From Gnetum montanum (taxonomy: Eukaryota > Streptophyta > Gnetopsida > Gnetales > Gnetaceae), in assembly GCA_015680685.1 (NCBI GenBank), contig MNCI01025375.1, forward strand, positions 55,783 to 107,614: a stretch of DNA of 51,832 nucleotides. Direction: 5' to 3'. Shown in pieces: positions 1 to 11,267 of this stretch. Both the position numbers and the translations under genes were made by a program. Below the pieces are notes generated by a model that worked only from the letters and a program-made list of their open reading frames with translations, did no database searches and was not told where the DNA came from. The first letter of the stretch is position 1, and each line of letters starts with the position of its first letter.

Positions 1-504
1 CTGTTCTCAAGACCCCAAAGTGTGTCTTCAAGTGAGAGCCTAAGTGCTAGCTAATAGCTTTTCAAAGTATGATCTCCAAAAATGTGGTGTATGAGACCTC
101 CCCCAAAAAGTCCTTTTTTCTTTTTTTGACCCCTGAAGCCTTTTTATAGGGTTCCAAGGTAGGTAGGGAAGTTACATATTCAAAAATATCTTACCTAACT
201 TCTCTCCCAAGTAACTTGCCCAACAAGTTAGGGAGTATTAAATTAGGAAGTTAGGAGATAAATATTGCTTTTGAAAAATAAATCCAATAATTTCATATAA
301 TTGTTTACAATTATAGCTTTAATAGCCTTTCATTTTTTACTTGTTTTAAAATTTTGAAGAATGCTTATTGAAGTTCTTAGTGATTTTATAAACAAGGTGA
401 TATCATAATATCTACCTTGGCATAAATGTTGCTGGTACCTTAATCCTAAATAATTCATGTGCACTTTCACCCGTATGAAAATGGCTGGAAAATTTAAATT
501 CAAA
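1..504. other. AT-rich segment, no gene seen; possible minus-strand LTR edge
   Basis: No coding frame of note. On the minus strand a TATAAAAAGG-like box (plus 139-150) is followed by a pyrimidine/purine-asymmetric stretch reaching the window edge. This resembles the promoter-to-U5 part of an LTR read leftward, but no second copy is in the window. The call is inference only. Confidence 0.3.
139..150 (-). promoter_or_regulatory. candidate TATA box (minus strand)
   Basis: The plus strand reads cctttttatagg, so the minus strand has CCTATAAAAAGG, a good plant TATA match. Downstream on the minus strand are an A-rich leader and then ordinary sequence to the window edge. No transcript can be assigned. 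Confidence 0.3.
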
Positions 505-1260
505 ATATCAAGCCCGAATGTGAAGGCGCCAGGCCTGGAACTGCCAGCAACTAATTGAAATTATCTTGCCCTATCAAAAATCGTTACCAACAACTGCCAT
601 CACGGGAGAAGGCTCAGCCACCGCGTTAGGAAATGTCGCCCTGTGTCCCGTAAGATTCTGCAACTGTTCTAACCTTCGCCTCTCACAAGTGCTCTTCCGG
701 TTTTGATGATTATACAGAAATTTTGCAAGGTGTTTTATCCTTGAGCAGAGCATATTCGTATTCGCTGCTGCCCCCGTCGAAGCTGGCATTGTCACGCTTC
801 AAGGAGAAGCTTCCGCTGGATCTGTGAAACCTGGAACTGTCACTGCCCTTGGTGTACGCGGACGAGGCATCTCTGGGTTGATCAAACCCTCGGTCACACC
901 TGGAAACCCTATCAATCCCAGATGAGGTGAAGACTTGCTCCTTTGCCCACTGGCTGCGCCTCCCTCTGCTAGATCTGTGCCTTCCTCAGCCAGATCTGGT
1001 CAAAGCCGAGGTCGTGGCCGTCGCGCACGTGACTGAGGCTTCTCTTTCGTCTGCCGCTGACTTCTCATCCATCGTTGTACATCCTCCCATCACTGGCCAT
1101 TTGTCCTCTGCTCGCGCGCAGTCCTCCCTCGCAGGTTCTGGAAGTATTCCTTGAGAATCTGGAGCCATTTCTGGCGATGCCGATGCCCAGGGTGACACCC
1201 AAGCCCAAGCTGATGCCGACGTCTCTGATAGTTTTGCTGTTTTATTCGATTTTTTCTGCA
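505..1260. other. GC/CpG-rich unidentified segment (possible gene fragment)
   Basis: Base composition changes sharply here: by eye there are about 35-40 CpG dinucleotides in roughly 750 bases, while the surrounding DNA is strongly CpG-poor. A plus frame stays open from about 709 to 923 (contains EAGIVTLQGEASAGS and ends at a TGA). Other open frames lie on both strands (927-1154 +, 986-1261 -). None matches a family I recognise, and several overlapping open frames are expected from high GC alone. It could be an exon, a promoter-proximal part of a gene, or a recently arrived unmethylated fragment. It does not resemble any of the retroelements in the window. Confidence 0.4.
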
Positions 1261-3594
1261 ACAGAAACCTTCTTATCCTTTGTTAATTAAATTTACCGAA
1301 TGAAATTCAAAACCTGTTGGTAATCCATTCATGAGATCTTCCGCACGCCTCCAACTCTTAAGTGGACCTTAATAATCCATCATCCAACATTAGCGGGGAG
1401 TATGCTTTTTACGGTAAATAATTTCATCCTTTGTTTGCTATTCCAATCTTCAATAAAGGCATTTTAATCTTGCTTTCCAAGAAGGCCTCAACATCAAAAT
1501 TATTTACCAGTGGATGTTTCTTCAAAAATACCCATCAACTCACAATACTAAAATGCAAATTTACAACCAGGGATTGTGCTAATTTTAAATAAAATATTCC
1601 AACTGTTCCATGGAATGGCCAAATGTGCCAACAGAAAGAAATTGAAAGCTTATGCAAAGTTTCTAGAATAGACTCCCAAAGGTCTAAAGAGAGGATACTA
1701 AGCTAAAGGATCTTTTGCTCACCTTTGCAACTTAGGATAGAAAGATTGGTTAGTTGATTGTTAGTTAGAAGAGGCTCTGAATTCAAGAAAGAGAGGTCTA
1801 ACTAAGGTATGAGTTCATCCTTGGTGATATCTAAAAAGGATACAAGAGAAGCTAGATTTGACACCAAGTCAAGGATGGTAAGATCTAGAGTTCTACATAC
1901 CTCACCTATAGGGGAACTCAAGATCAAAGATTAGAGTAAGGACTCTAGACAGACATATCCACTTTGAATAGAATCAAAGGGTTAGATTTGCCATTTGAAG
2001 AAGAACACATCTAAAATTAAGCATGCAAAATCAAAAGTTAGATAGATGTTAAAAGTCTAAGAGCACACATCATTTTAATAGTATAAAAATGATGGAAAGG
2101 GGAAGAGTTACTTATAAAAGCTTTCATTTGCATCGAGTATAATTGAAAATTTACATATGAGCAAATTGAAAGTGATAGCAAAGCAAAATTTCTAAAAAAT
2201 GACATCGAAAGTGGCTGTAGAAGTAGTAGACAGGGGACCAAAGGTGGGTCTAGTGATGACATGGAATTGCCTCAGCTTGGCTCACTTCCTCCTAAAGCTT
2301 AGATGTAAGTTAGCCAAACCATAGGAATTTTTGTTTAGTTTTATTACCATTATTACAATCTTGCCATTATGATGGCCTTAGAATGTGCTAAAATTCTGAA
2401 AGGATTAGGTAGGTATTGCACCATAGAGCTTAGATTTAATGTTTTTTAGTAACTTAGAGTAGATTAAAGCTAGAAGTTTGATGTTTTAGTTCAATTTTGT
2501 TATGGGGATTGAGAACTTGAGCATGTGGCCTAGGTTTTGGGTGTTTTGAACAGTTTCTTGAATCTATGACTAGAAATTAAATGCATACATCAATTTCAAA
2601 GTTTATTTTGTCAATAAACTAAGGATGTGTCAAAATCTAGGCCTTTTATGTAGAATTTATGATGAAATTTTATCATATTCATAGATTTAATGTCATTGAT
2701 ATAGTGTTTTGCATAGCAACATAGATAGAACAACAAAGTTTGGAATCTCATGTTGTTTTTAACTAAATCCAAGATGTAGATTAAGTAGTATTGATAGAAA
2801 TGCAGCTAAATCGATGTTTTCATGAGTAGATTTGTAATTATTTTTACAAAATCATGAGAAAACATGATATTTGGATTTGTAATCATGAAGAACCTGACAT
2901 GGAATGAACTCAATGTGAGGTTTCAATGTGATAGTAATAGAGTATTTTTTTTTTGTTGCAAAATGCTAAGTTTAAATAACATGAGACATCAAAAGTTACT
3001 TTCAATGTGAAACATCAAAAGTCAACATTAACGTAACATTTCTTGTCGAACATAATATAGGAAAGATCAACAATGTTATATATCAAAAGAACAACGTAGG
3101 ACATGAAAGACATTTTTTTCAAACATCTATGTAGGTTTCAATGCCTCATGTAGAATCTATTGATGTGTAATGTCAAAGCTAGGATCAGTACATAGGATTT
3201 TTTGCCAAACACCAAGGGTGGACAACATGAGATGTCAAAGCTAAGTTTGACATACAAGATTAAAGTAGTGATAAAAAATGACATAAAATATAGCAAATTA
3301 ACACAAAGTTTTGATGTGAAAATGACATGAGGATTCGATGTAAAACTATGTTCTTGACATAGAATCTTATTATTTATTTTGTAAAGATGCTATAGCACCT
3401 AGGCTGCTAGTAATTGAGCCTATGTACTTTTCCTCGTGGATGAAAGAAGCATCCTAGAGAATAAATAGAGGAAGTTTAGTTCAATTATGAGAAAACCCTT
3501 ATTCAAGGACAAGATACTAATGCCCCTAAAGTTGTGGGTAACAAAGGGAGTTGTAGAGTTACTAAAATTTTGCATCACCCATTTCCGTCTAATG
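1261..3594. other. AT-rich DNA, no gene seen; diffuse short repeats
   Basis: No sustained reading frame. Between about 2880 and 3360 there are many short imperfect echoes of words such as ACATGAGA, ATGTCAAAG and TTCAATGTG, giving a loosely repetitive texture without a clean period. This is probably old repeat DNA beyond recognition. It is the left flank into which element A inserted. Confidence 0.4.
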
Positions 3595-3599
3595 ATATG
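3595..3599. repeat. target-site duplication of element A, left copy (ATATG)
   Basis: ATATG sits directly before the first LTR base (TGATGGG...). An identical ATATG at 11852-11856 follows the last LTR base (...CCCATCA). Five bases is the usual Ty3/gypsy duplication length. Confidence 0.75.
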
Positions 3600-3610
3600 T
3601 GATGGGACAC

Positions 3611-3669
3611 AATATCGCATGGGCCGCGATATCACGTCTTCCCTTGCGATATCGCTTATGCGATATCAC
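3611..3669 (+). promoter_or_regulatory. array of GCGATATCGC palindromes in LTR U3
   Basis: Four copies: AATATCGC (3611-3618), GCGATATCAC (3626-3635), GCGATATCGC (3646-3655) and GCGATATCAC (3660-3669). They lie just upstream of the TATA box, the position of an enhancer or transcription-factor array. The 3' LTR keeps one perfect 12-base palindrome at 11111-11122. Confidence 0.5.
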
Positions 3670-3685
3670 GGTGTGCCATCAAATT

Positions 3686-3693
3686 TATAAATA
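3686..3693 (+). promoter_or_regulatory. TATA box of 5' LTR, element A
   Basis: TATAAATA, conserved at the same place in the 3' LTR (11138-11145). It marks the U3/R promoter of the element. Confidence 0.65.
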
Positions 3694-3815
3694 AGAGGCG
3701 GCTCTCCCTTGTTTCTCATTCTAGGCCTAGACCGTAGCGAAACTCTGGCAGTTTTACCTCTCCAGAGATAGAATAATTTCCATGTGCCCGCAGTAGGAGC
3801 TCCAAAGTGAACGGA

Positions 3816-3870
3816 TCTTTATTCGAGCAAATATTATACCTGAACATAAGTTTGTGTATGGAAATAAAGA
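3816..3870 (+). promoter_or_regulatory. R-region hairpin with AATAAA, element A 5' LTR
   Basis: TCTTTATT (3816-3823) is the exact reverse complement of AATAAAGA (3863-3870), so the polyadenylation-type hexamer would sit in the stem of a 55-base hairpin. The loop contains TACCTGAACA. The same layout occurs in all full LTRs of this superfamily in the window. Confidence 0.55.
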
Positions 3871-3971
3871 CGAACTGTTGGATAAACCTTGCAGTGCATG
3901 GACTAAGCTAAATAGGACTTTATTTATTGTGATCACTGAGGGATAAACTGTTCACTGAGGGAACAAAAACA

Positions 3972-5328
3972 CATGACAAGGATGGGCATTCAGATCATCA
4001 TCACAATCGGGGCCGTAGCCACAGAAGAGAAGGTAAGAAACATCATCATGCCAATGCTTCTCCTTCTTCTTCCCATTCATCACATCATTCACCCTCTCCT
4101 TCCACATCAGGGTGTAGTCATAAAGAGCATAACGGTGAGGATAAGGGTAAGCAAAATGAGATACCTTGACGAGAGAGTCAAGAGCGAGGATGAGGGCAGT
4201 CAAGAGAATGAAGGCATGAAAGAAGGAAAAGTAGGGAAGAACGTAGGCATCATAGATGTCATGAAAGAGATGATCATGATGAACCCCTACTTGCCACCTG
4301 AAGTATGCTAGATATTATAGAGGCTGTGAGAATACCAACAAGGCATCAAAAAGATAGTCGGATCAAGAGATTAGATATGAATAATATTCCATGCTTCGAA
4401 GGGGGATATAACACTGATCCAAAAAATCATTTATAGGCATTCCACGATGCCCGCGCCTTGCAAAATATTGAGAACGAGTGGCAGAAACTAAAGTTGTTTC
4501 CTAGGACACATAAAAGAAGCCGAGAGTTGGTACTAGTCCTTAGAGCCAGAAACCATTCGGAGGTGGAGTACAATGCTAGAATTGTTCAACGATAAATACC
4601 AAACGTAGTCCAGAGTGTCTAACTTGCGTAAGTAGATCCAAGGATGGAAGCAAGGTACTCACGAAACCTTGGATGCTACCATGGGCCGCTACTACGCATT
4701 GCTACATTGTTGCTCAGGCCATGGTTACGCACAATGGGATCAACTCCGCCACCTCGTAGATGGGCTAAGACACGAAACTAGGAGAACCCTTAGGACTTAT
4801 GCCCAAGGGAGATTATCAGAACTTAGATCCCATGAAATTCATCGATTGTTGGAGCAAGTAGCTAAAGAAGAAGGGGAGCTATAGAAAAGAGAAAGTGCGG
4901 AAGAATATAACTGTGATCCTTCCCTCCAAAAGAAGGGAGTAAGATTCTGTGATGAAGATGATGAGTCACCACTTGAGGAGTTGGTGAATAGAAAAACCTT
5001 GCCGTTTCAAAAGCTAACAACAAAAGTGATGGCTAAGGTAGATCAAATACAGGACTCCTTAGATAGTAAACTTGAACTTGTCGTAAAAATTTTAGAGGAG
5101 TCTAAGGAGGAACGAAGTAGTGACCATGATAAGAAAAAGTGGAGAGATTCAAGCCATGCATGTGACAAGGGTAAGGGAAAAATGAATATCACCGATGAGG
5201 TTGTGGATTCAGATACAGACAATGACGGTGAATGTGAGATCTGCCAATATGACCATCCTAAGGGATGTTGCCCAATAATCTCACATCTACAAGAGTCTGG
5301 GGGTGTATACACTCAACCCAAGACTTAA
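3972..5328 (+). pseudogene. gag: gag of element A, broken
   Basis: Gag is the structural protein that packages the element's RNA. The first part (3972-4160) reads as a His/Ser-rich low-complexity region, interrupted by stops. A helical capsid-like part follows from 4311 in one frame and, after a shift near 4515, from about 4600 in another (RQIQGWKQ-type region, then DATMGRYYALLH near 4669). Near 5230-5275 the C-terminus carries CEICQYDHPKGCC, a zinc-knuckle variant with spacing CX2CX3HX3C. A nearly identical capsid stretch (RQIQGWKQGTHEPLDATMGR) is found in element B. The usual N-terminal 100+ residues are missing, because a deletion joins the LTR to this point. Several in-frame TAG codons stand where Gln or Trp is expected. 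Confidence 0.75.
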
Positions 5329-6405
5329 CAGATGGCAGGCACCCCGAAGGTTACCTTATCCCCAAGGTAACCCAAGGCAGTTCCACCAATCGTTAACATA
5401 CTATCCAAGTGGAACTCTACCACAACCTATCAGGCAACATCAGCAGTGGCAACACCCATAGTCATGGGGGATGTCACCGCCTAGGCAAAAATACCCTTAC
5501 CAGCAACCAGATTCATATGGCTACTATGTGATTCTATGGGTCACGTAACCCCACAACGTCACTACCCAGTTCAAGAGTGTTTTCAGACTTCCCCTCCTGG
5601 AAGGGATACTCCACATGCATGCCATCCTCCGAATCCATCCATACCTCTTATGCTAGTAGCTCCACCACCAACCACTCCAACAATGCCAAGGGTATTTCCC
5701 ACTCAACCGGATCAACCCAATGTCACGAGGGCTTCCAATTCTCAATTCTCAGTTGGTCCTAATAATCTTATGCCAAAAAGACCCTTCTATAGAACCAACA
5801 ATCCAACGAAGCCCTCACCCTCACAAGCAGTTGAACATCTCAACACCTCCATACCAAATAAGGTTTCAGGACCCCCTTCAAACCAAAAATTGAGGCCAAT
5901 GCACACGGTTATGTTAACACATATCGTTACCAATTGGATTAATGTAGGCCACCTTCCCAAGAAATTATTTGATCCTGGAAGCCCCCTAATTTATCTTCAA
6001 GTCACTGGGAATGAACCTCATAAGGCTCTTCTTGACTCAGGCTCTGGAGTCAACCTAATTTCATAAGAATTGTATAAAACCTGGAACCTACCTCCACTCA
6101 AGAAGAGTAATATTTGGTTAGAGCTGGCCGACTAGTCCATCACTATTCCTTTGGGATAGGTTGAGGACATTGTTACCACAGTGGATGGTTGGTCATACCC
6201 AGCTGATTTCTTGGTGATCCAAATAAATAATGACAAAGGGGACTTCCTAATAATAATGGGAAGGGCATGGCTGAGTACAATAGATGCACACCTAGGAATC
6301 TGCAATCTTTCCCTAGAAATATCTAAGAAAAATACTTTTGGAAAGATTGAGAAGAAGAAAGTTTCATGCATCTCATATAGTGACACAGGGTATCATTGCG
6401 TGTAG
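5329..6405 (+). pseudogene. pol: proline-rich linker and aspartic protease of element A, broken
   Basis: PR cuts the Gag-Pol polyprotein. About 180 residues rich in Pro, Thr, Ser and Asn (5336-5880) precede the catalytic motif LLDSGSGVNLIS, whose catalytic Asp codon is 6034-6036. A stop (TAA at 6064) follows directly, where a Gln codon is likely. The second half of the fold appears as FLVIQINNDKGDFLIIMGRA at about 6208-6270, followed by WLSTIDAHLGI. Both blocks recur in E1 and B. The linker may be the end of Gag or the start of Pol. Confidence 0.7.
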
Positions 6406-6522
6406 AAATCATGGGTGATGCGAAGTTTAACATTGCTTGCATGCAATCAGTGTGCACAAGACATTGACATACAAAAGTGCCTGTATGTAGCAGCCACATG
6501 ACAAGAAAACACCTAGTGGCTG

Positions 6523-7735
6523 ATGGCTGATCAAGAGAGTAACTCGATAACATGCATGGAACTGACTAAGGGGATAACTAGTGCTTATGTTGAAAGCGTA
6601 GATGCACTTGAGCAAGTTCGTTGCCAACTTCCAACCCTTAACTCTAAAAACATTAACTGGGGGAAGTTGGAGATTCCTGAGGAATTTAAACAAGAGCCCC
6701 TAGATTTAAAACCATTTCCCACCGGTCTGGAATACATGATCCTTAAAAATGGAAAACCTAGTAATCATCAATGCAGAGTTTGCTCCTAAGAAAAAAGAGA
6801 GTTTGCTGAAGGTGATAAATAAATGGTCAATAACCTTTGCTTGGTCATACCCTGAATTAACTGGAATAGATCCTAGGATATGTCAGCATAGGATTTACAT
6901 GGACCCCTCCATGAAGCCTCAAAAACAACCATAGAGGTGATTGGACCCAAAGTTGAAACAACTAGTGAAAGAAGAAATAGAGCAACTTCTCAAGGTTGGG
7001 TTCATTTATCCCATTGCTGATAGCAAATGGGTTAGTCCTCTAGTAATCGTACCTAAAAAAGAAGGAAAATGGAGAGTATGTATAGATTTTAGGCTATTAA
7101 ATATGGCAACATTCAAGGACCACTTCCCATTGCCATTTGTTGACCAAGTCTTAGACACTATAGTGGGGCATCACTACTACAGTTTTGTGGATGGTTATAG
7201 TGGGTACAACCAAATACGAATTGCACCAGAAAACCAAGCGAAAACAATGTTCACTAGTCCTTGGGGAACATTTGCATATAAACAAATGCCATTTGGCTTG
7301 TGCAATGCCCCTGCCATGTTCCAACGATTAGTTAATGGAGTAGAAGTCTTTATGGATGACTTCTCCACTTATGGGACAAGCTTTGATCAAGCCCTAGACC
7401 GATTAGAGCAAGTGCTGAAATGACGCATTGAAACCAACCTAAAGCTCAACTGGCAGAAAAGCCATTTGATGGTTCAAGAGGGCATAGTACTGGGGCATAA
7501 GATTTCACAATCAGGAATAGAGGTAGACCCAGAAATAGTTAAGGTTATTCAAGGAATCACTCAACAACCAGAAATAGTCAAAGATATTCGGTCATTCCTT
7601 GGACACATTGGCTACTACAGGAGATTCATTGAGAACTTCTCCAAGATTGCCAAACCATTGGTAGAATTAACAAAAAAAGATGCACCCTTTGAATGGACCA
7701 GGGAATGTGAACAAGCATTCCAAACTCTAAAATAA
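6523..7735 (+). pseudogene. pol: reverse transcriptase of element A, broken
   Basis: RT copies the element RNA to DNA. In order: the N-terminal linker (EYMILKNGKP, then INAEFAPKKKESLL after a one-base insertion near 6761), KLKQLVKEEIEQLLKVGFIYP, WRVCIDFRLLN, the first catalytic Asp in SFVDGYSGYNQI (codon 7190-7192), MPFGLCNAPAMFQRLV, and the paired Asp in FMDDFSTYG (7355-7360). About nine residues are missing between FQRLV and GVEVF compared with element B, an in-frame deletion of 27 bases. A TGA stop at 7421, probably from CGA (Arg), and a TAA at 7733 break the frame. The connection domain GHKISQSGIEVDP...SFLGHIGYYRRFI follows. Confidence 0.85.
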
Positions 7736-8293
7736 AGGCTTGTGGAAACCCCTATTCTACAAGCCCCCAATTAGTCCAGACCATTTCATATAATGACCGA
7801 TGCATCTAATTATGCCTTAGGAGCCGTACCAACATAGTTAGATGAACAAAAATGCCCTTATTACATCCACTGTGTGAGTAAGAGTATTGCTGGTGCACAA
7901 CTCAACTACACAACTACGGAAAAGGAATTAATGGCTGTAGTGTTTGCATTGGACAAATTTAGGCACTGTGTGTTGGGATACAAAGTGTACATTCATACAG
8001 ATCATAGTGTAATTTGGTTTCTTATGAAAAAGCCAACGGTTAGCCCTTGTATTATACGTTGGTTGGTAATCCTTCAAGAGTTCGATTTAACAATAGTAGA
8101 TCGAAAGGGCACTGAGAATGTAGTTGCCGATTATTTATCTCAGTTGCATTGGGACAACAAAGAGGATGAATATGCCATATCTAATCATTTTCTTGATGAA
8201 ACCCTCTTTGCCGGTGTAGTGAGTAACCAACCCATGGGAACAAATTGGTATAGTAGCATTCTTACTTATCTCCTTTCCCAACAAACACCATAG
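7736..8293 (+). pseudogene. pol: RNase H domain of element A, broken
   Basis: RNase H removes the RNA strand during reverse transcription. The acidic residues expected of the family are visible: Asp in MTDASNYALG (~7793), Glu in TTEKELMAVVFALDKFRH, Asp in HTDHSVIWFLM, and the late Asp in NVVADYLSQL (~8125). It is in the same frame as RT, with stops at 7733 and in the QLDEQ-like stretch near 7838 (TAG for Gln). It ends with a linker of acidic and aromatic residues leading to IN. Confidence 0.8.
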
Positions 8294-8344
8294 GGGTTGG
8301 AATTTAGGAAGAAACAATAGTTTCTTCACAAAAGCAAGTACTTC

Positions 8345-9460
8345 ATGGAAATCAAGGGACAACTCTATAAAGTCTATCTTGATGGCTTGGTTCGATGGTG
8401 TGTGCCCGATGAGGATCAATTAAAAGTTCTCCAAGATGCTCATGAGGGTCCCTGTGGGGGCCACTATGTAGGAAGACGAAGAACCATTAAGATCCTGCTT
8501 GCAGGATACTACTGGCCAACGCTATTTTAGGATGCCCATCAATTTTTCCAATCCTATGAGTGCTGTCAGCGTGATGGTGGAATGACTACTAGAATGGAGG
8601 GTCTGCAACAATGGATTCAACCTTTGGAACCCTTCGACATTTGGGGAATAGATTTTATGGGGCCCATTACACCAATATCCAATGGGAAAGCTTATATCAT
8701 TGTTGCTATTGACTATTTTACTAAGTGGATTGAAGTAGCTACTGTAACAGACTGCACATCATCTACGGCTGCACGATTTATACAACAAAAAATTGTACAC
8801 AAGTTTGGTGTGCCACGTGCACTCATCTCTAATAATGGAACACATTTTATGGGTGCAACCTTTCACAAATTGATGCAACGTTAGGGGTTGAACATAAATT
8901 GACCACACCTTACCACCCCCAAGCTAATGGCCAAGCCAAGGTCACTAATTGGGAGATTGTGAGAATATTAATGAGAACAATTAGCAAATTTAGGCGAGAT
9001 TGGAGCATGAAACTGAACAACGCTCTTTGGGCGTACCGCTCCACTTGGAAACTCCCTACAGGATACTCTCCCTATGAGTTAGTATATGGAAAACTGCCAA
9101 AGCTCCCTATACATACTGAGCTCCGTACACTATCCATGGCTTGTAACCTTCACCTTGACCTCGACCTAGCACAAAAACAAAGATTGACAACTCTAAACGT
9201 GCTAGATGAGAATAGATTGGTTGTTCTATCGTCAAATGAGTTGCACAAGGCACATAATAAACACCGTCATGACTTAAGAATTTGAAGGGTTAAGTACCAA
9301 CCAAGAGACAAGGTCCTTTACTAGAACCCCACGCATGTACCGCAATGTACAAAATTTCAAACATTGTGGGAAGGATCTTATATTATTCATACGACCTTTC
9401 CCTCAGGAGCCATGACAATATACAAGCCTGAAAGCCTGGATAAGAGGTTACTAGTCAATG
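8345..9460 (+). pseudogene. pol: integrase of element A, broken; catalytic residues changed
   Basis: IN inserts the DNA copy. The zinc-binding region reads HEGPCGGHYVG (8433-8467) with a later YECCQRDG, where the first Cys of CX2C has become Tyr. The core starts with FDIWGIDFMGP (first Asp intact). The second Asp is lost: ISNNGTHF where the family has SDNGTHF (codon near 8831). The third residue, Glu in NGQAEVTN, is Lys here (NGQAKVTN, about 8940). Both changes are G-to-A. A one-base deletion near 8882 shifts the frame, and stops at 8528 (TAG), 8881 and 9283 break it. No chromodomain follows. Element B still has Glu in NGQAEVTN, which supports the reading. Confidence 0.85.
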
Positions 9461-9563
9461 TGTAACAAACAAAACCCTTCCATGAACCAAGAAAAGCCAA
9501 TGCAAATTACACCTTTGATAACGGACAACCTCACTCGTTATTTTGGATCTCTCCCTTTCAATT

Positions 9564-9575
9564 TAGTCATGGGGG
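9564..9575 (+). promoter_or_regulatory. purine-tract motif TAGTCATGGGGG after integrase
   Basis: Identical in form to the tract just before the 3' LTR (11089-11100). It also occurs after the N gap (10536-10547), in E1 (15389-15400, CAGTCGTGGGGG) and in C on the minus strand (40927-40935). It could be an internal second polypurine tract. Confidence 0.4.
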
Positions 9576-9750
9576 AGATGGCCACCTATGTTGATGATTC
9601 GGGGCCCTCAGTTCTTTTTAGTTTTCTTTTTTACACATTGTTGTTTTACAGGTTTTTATTTTACACATTTTTTTGCACATTTTTTGTTTTACAAATTTCT
9701 TTAACTTTTCTTGTTTTTTCTTTACAAAATCATTATACTTTTTCATTTCT

Positions 9751-9769
9751 TGTGTGTGTGTGTGTGTGT
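9751..9769 (+). repeat. (TG)9 microsatellite
   Basis: Nine TG units and a final T in the spacer of element A. The spacers of E1, B and C lack it, so it arose in this copy or was lost from the others. Confidence 0.9.
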
Positions 9770-10228
9770 TATCCATCTTGTAAAGTTTGTCATTTAATAA
9801 GTGTTCTTCATGATGGTATGAACTATTTTCCTATTGATTGATAATGTTTGGTTTTTACCTTTAAGTTATGATGTTGATACTAAGGTATGGTTCTTTTGAT
9901 ATGACAGGAAATGAGTCCACTTCATCCATTGATCCACAAGTTTCTATGGTCTCTCTCGGCTTGGAAATGTACAGTCCTTTTCTATAATAAGAACTATAAC
10001 GAATCGGTGACTGGGAATTTCTCAAACTAAGGAAGGACTCAAGGATTCAAAAGGTGTGACTTCAAGGGAACTTGATGCATTTGTGTTGGCCGGTCTCTTG
10101 GGTGCTTGGATGTTTTCTTCTTGAGTTTTCTTACCATTTCAATGTTACCCAATTATTGGGAAGCTGAGCTAATAAAAATAACAAAGTCTTTGCATGGTGT
10201 GGTTCTCACGCATAAACACATAAAACAA

Positions 10229-10535
10229 NNNNNNNNNNNNNNNNNNNNNNNNNNNNNNNNNNNNNNNNNNNNNNNNNNNNNNNNNNNNNNNNNNNNNNNN
10301 NNNNNNNNNNNNNNNNNNNNNNNNNNNNNNNNNNNNNNNNNNNNNNNNNNNNNNNNNNNNNNNNNNNNNNNNNNNNNNNNNNNNNNNNNNNNNNNNNNNN
10401 NNNNNNNNNNNNNNNNNNNNNNNNNNNNNNNNNNNNNNNNNNNNNNNNNNNNNNNNNNNNNNNNNNNNNNNNNNNNNNNNNNNNNNNNNNNNNNNNNNNN
10501 NNNNNNNNNNNNNNNNNNNNNNNNNNNNNNNNNNN
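10229..10535. other. assembly gap (307 N)
   Basis: A run of N. It lies inside element A between the post-IN spacer and the 3' part, exactly where ORF3 lies in elements B and C, so whether A had ORF3 cannot be decided. Confidence 1.
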
Positions 10536-11102
10536 TAGTCATGGGGGTCCGGAATCAAATTTTTTTGATTTTCTCCTAACCCCTATACCTTTGGTAGTCA
10601 CCATGAATATAACTCTAGACCCATATCAGCCATACCACAACTCAGCCAATGGACCTTTCACTGAAGCAAGGTATCAATTGCATTATTATTTATTTACCCT
10701 TGCTAATATAAAGACTGTGTTGTGTGTGCAAATGGCAATCATGCAACAATGGATTGGATCTGGAGGGAACACTTGGAATGGATCGATGCTGAAGCAGCTA
10801 TGCAAAGAACGAGACGGATGGTGCATGTACAGATGGACAACAAAAGGCACAATCTTGGTGTTGGCAGTAGCAAACTTCTTCTCTTTTCTCTCTTTTCTCT
10901 CAGCTACCAAATAAGGCCTGATGTCAAATGTATAAGGTGTTCACTCTTGTTGTCATGAACACCAGTTTTGTCTTGTCTTATAATGATGATCCGTTCACAT
11001 GTCATCCCATTCACCATTAGTTCCATTTGAGTCAATAATCCCATACCTTCCTAATTTTTTGTAAGGAACTCGAGGACAAGTTTTTATCTAGTCATGGCGG
11101 TA
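10536..11102 (+). pseudogene. 3' internal part of element A, with end-of-coding motif and polypurine tract
   Basis: An open frame runs from 10591 to 10914 (107 codons); it is Trp- and Gln-rich and matches nothing I know. From 11064 the sequence GGAACTCGAGGACAAG reads as an ELEDKF-type end, common just upstream of gypsy 3' LTRs, and is followed by TAG. The last 11 bases, TCATGGCGGTA (11092-11102), are the polypurine tract priming plus-strand DNA. The same form precedes the LTRs of C and D (TCATGGGG-TTA, decayed). Whether the 107-codon frame was ever translated is unclear. Confidence 0.45.
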
Positions 11103-11137
11103 TGATGGGACGCGATATCGCGGTGCGTTGCGAAATC

Positions 11138-11145
11138 TATAAATA
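11138..11145 (+). promoter_or_regulatory. TATA box of 3' LTR, element A
   Basis: TATAAATA, 35 bases from the LTR start. The perfect palindrome CGCGATATCGCG lies 16-27 bases upstream. Confidence 0.6.
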
Positions 11146-11267
11146 AGAGGTGGCTCTCTCTTGTTTCTCATTCTAGGCCTAGACCATAGCAAAAATCTGG
11201 TAGTTTTACCTCTCCAAAGATAGAATAATTTCCATGTGCCCACAGTAGGAGCTCCAAAGTGAACGGA

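Larger units (their letters stand above)
3600..3928 (+). repeat. 5' LTR of element A, truncated
   Basis: It aligns to 11103-11380 of the 3' LTR with few differences. The match stops after ...GGACTTTATTTATT, and the remaining ~471 bases present in the 3' LTR (11381-11851) are missing. Sequence then runs almost directly into gag, so the deletion also took the PBS and leader. The region before the TATA box is ~51 bases longer than in the 3' LTR and carries extra GATATC palindromes. Confidence 0.8.
9461..10228 (+). other. post-integrase AT-rich spacer of element A
   Basis: After IN comes a conserved stretch (CTCCCTTTCAATTTAGTCATG) also found in B and C, then a T-rich tract and a TG microsatellite (9751-9769). 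From 9880 a pyrimidine-rich run ends in GATATGACAG|G (AG at 9907-9908), which resembles a 3' splice site. The matching region of E1 is 15380-15960. No convincing protein is encoded. Confidence 0.55.

Noticed and set aside
4981-5328. Minus-strand frame at 5043-5312
   Set aside because: Shadow of gag, which on the plus strand matches B and E1 and has the zinc knuckle.
9458-9841. 127-codon open frame after integrase of A
   Set aside because: Mostly Phe/Leu/Tyr from a T-rich spacer and a TG microsatellite; E1, B and C do not keep the frame.
10106-10579. Open frames across the N run on both strands
   Set aside because: They exist only because N codons are not stops; no sequence supports them.
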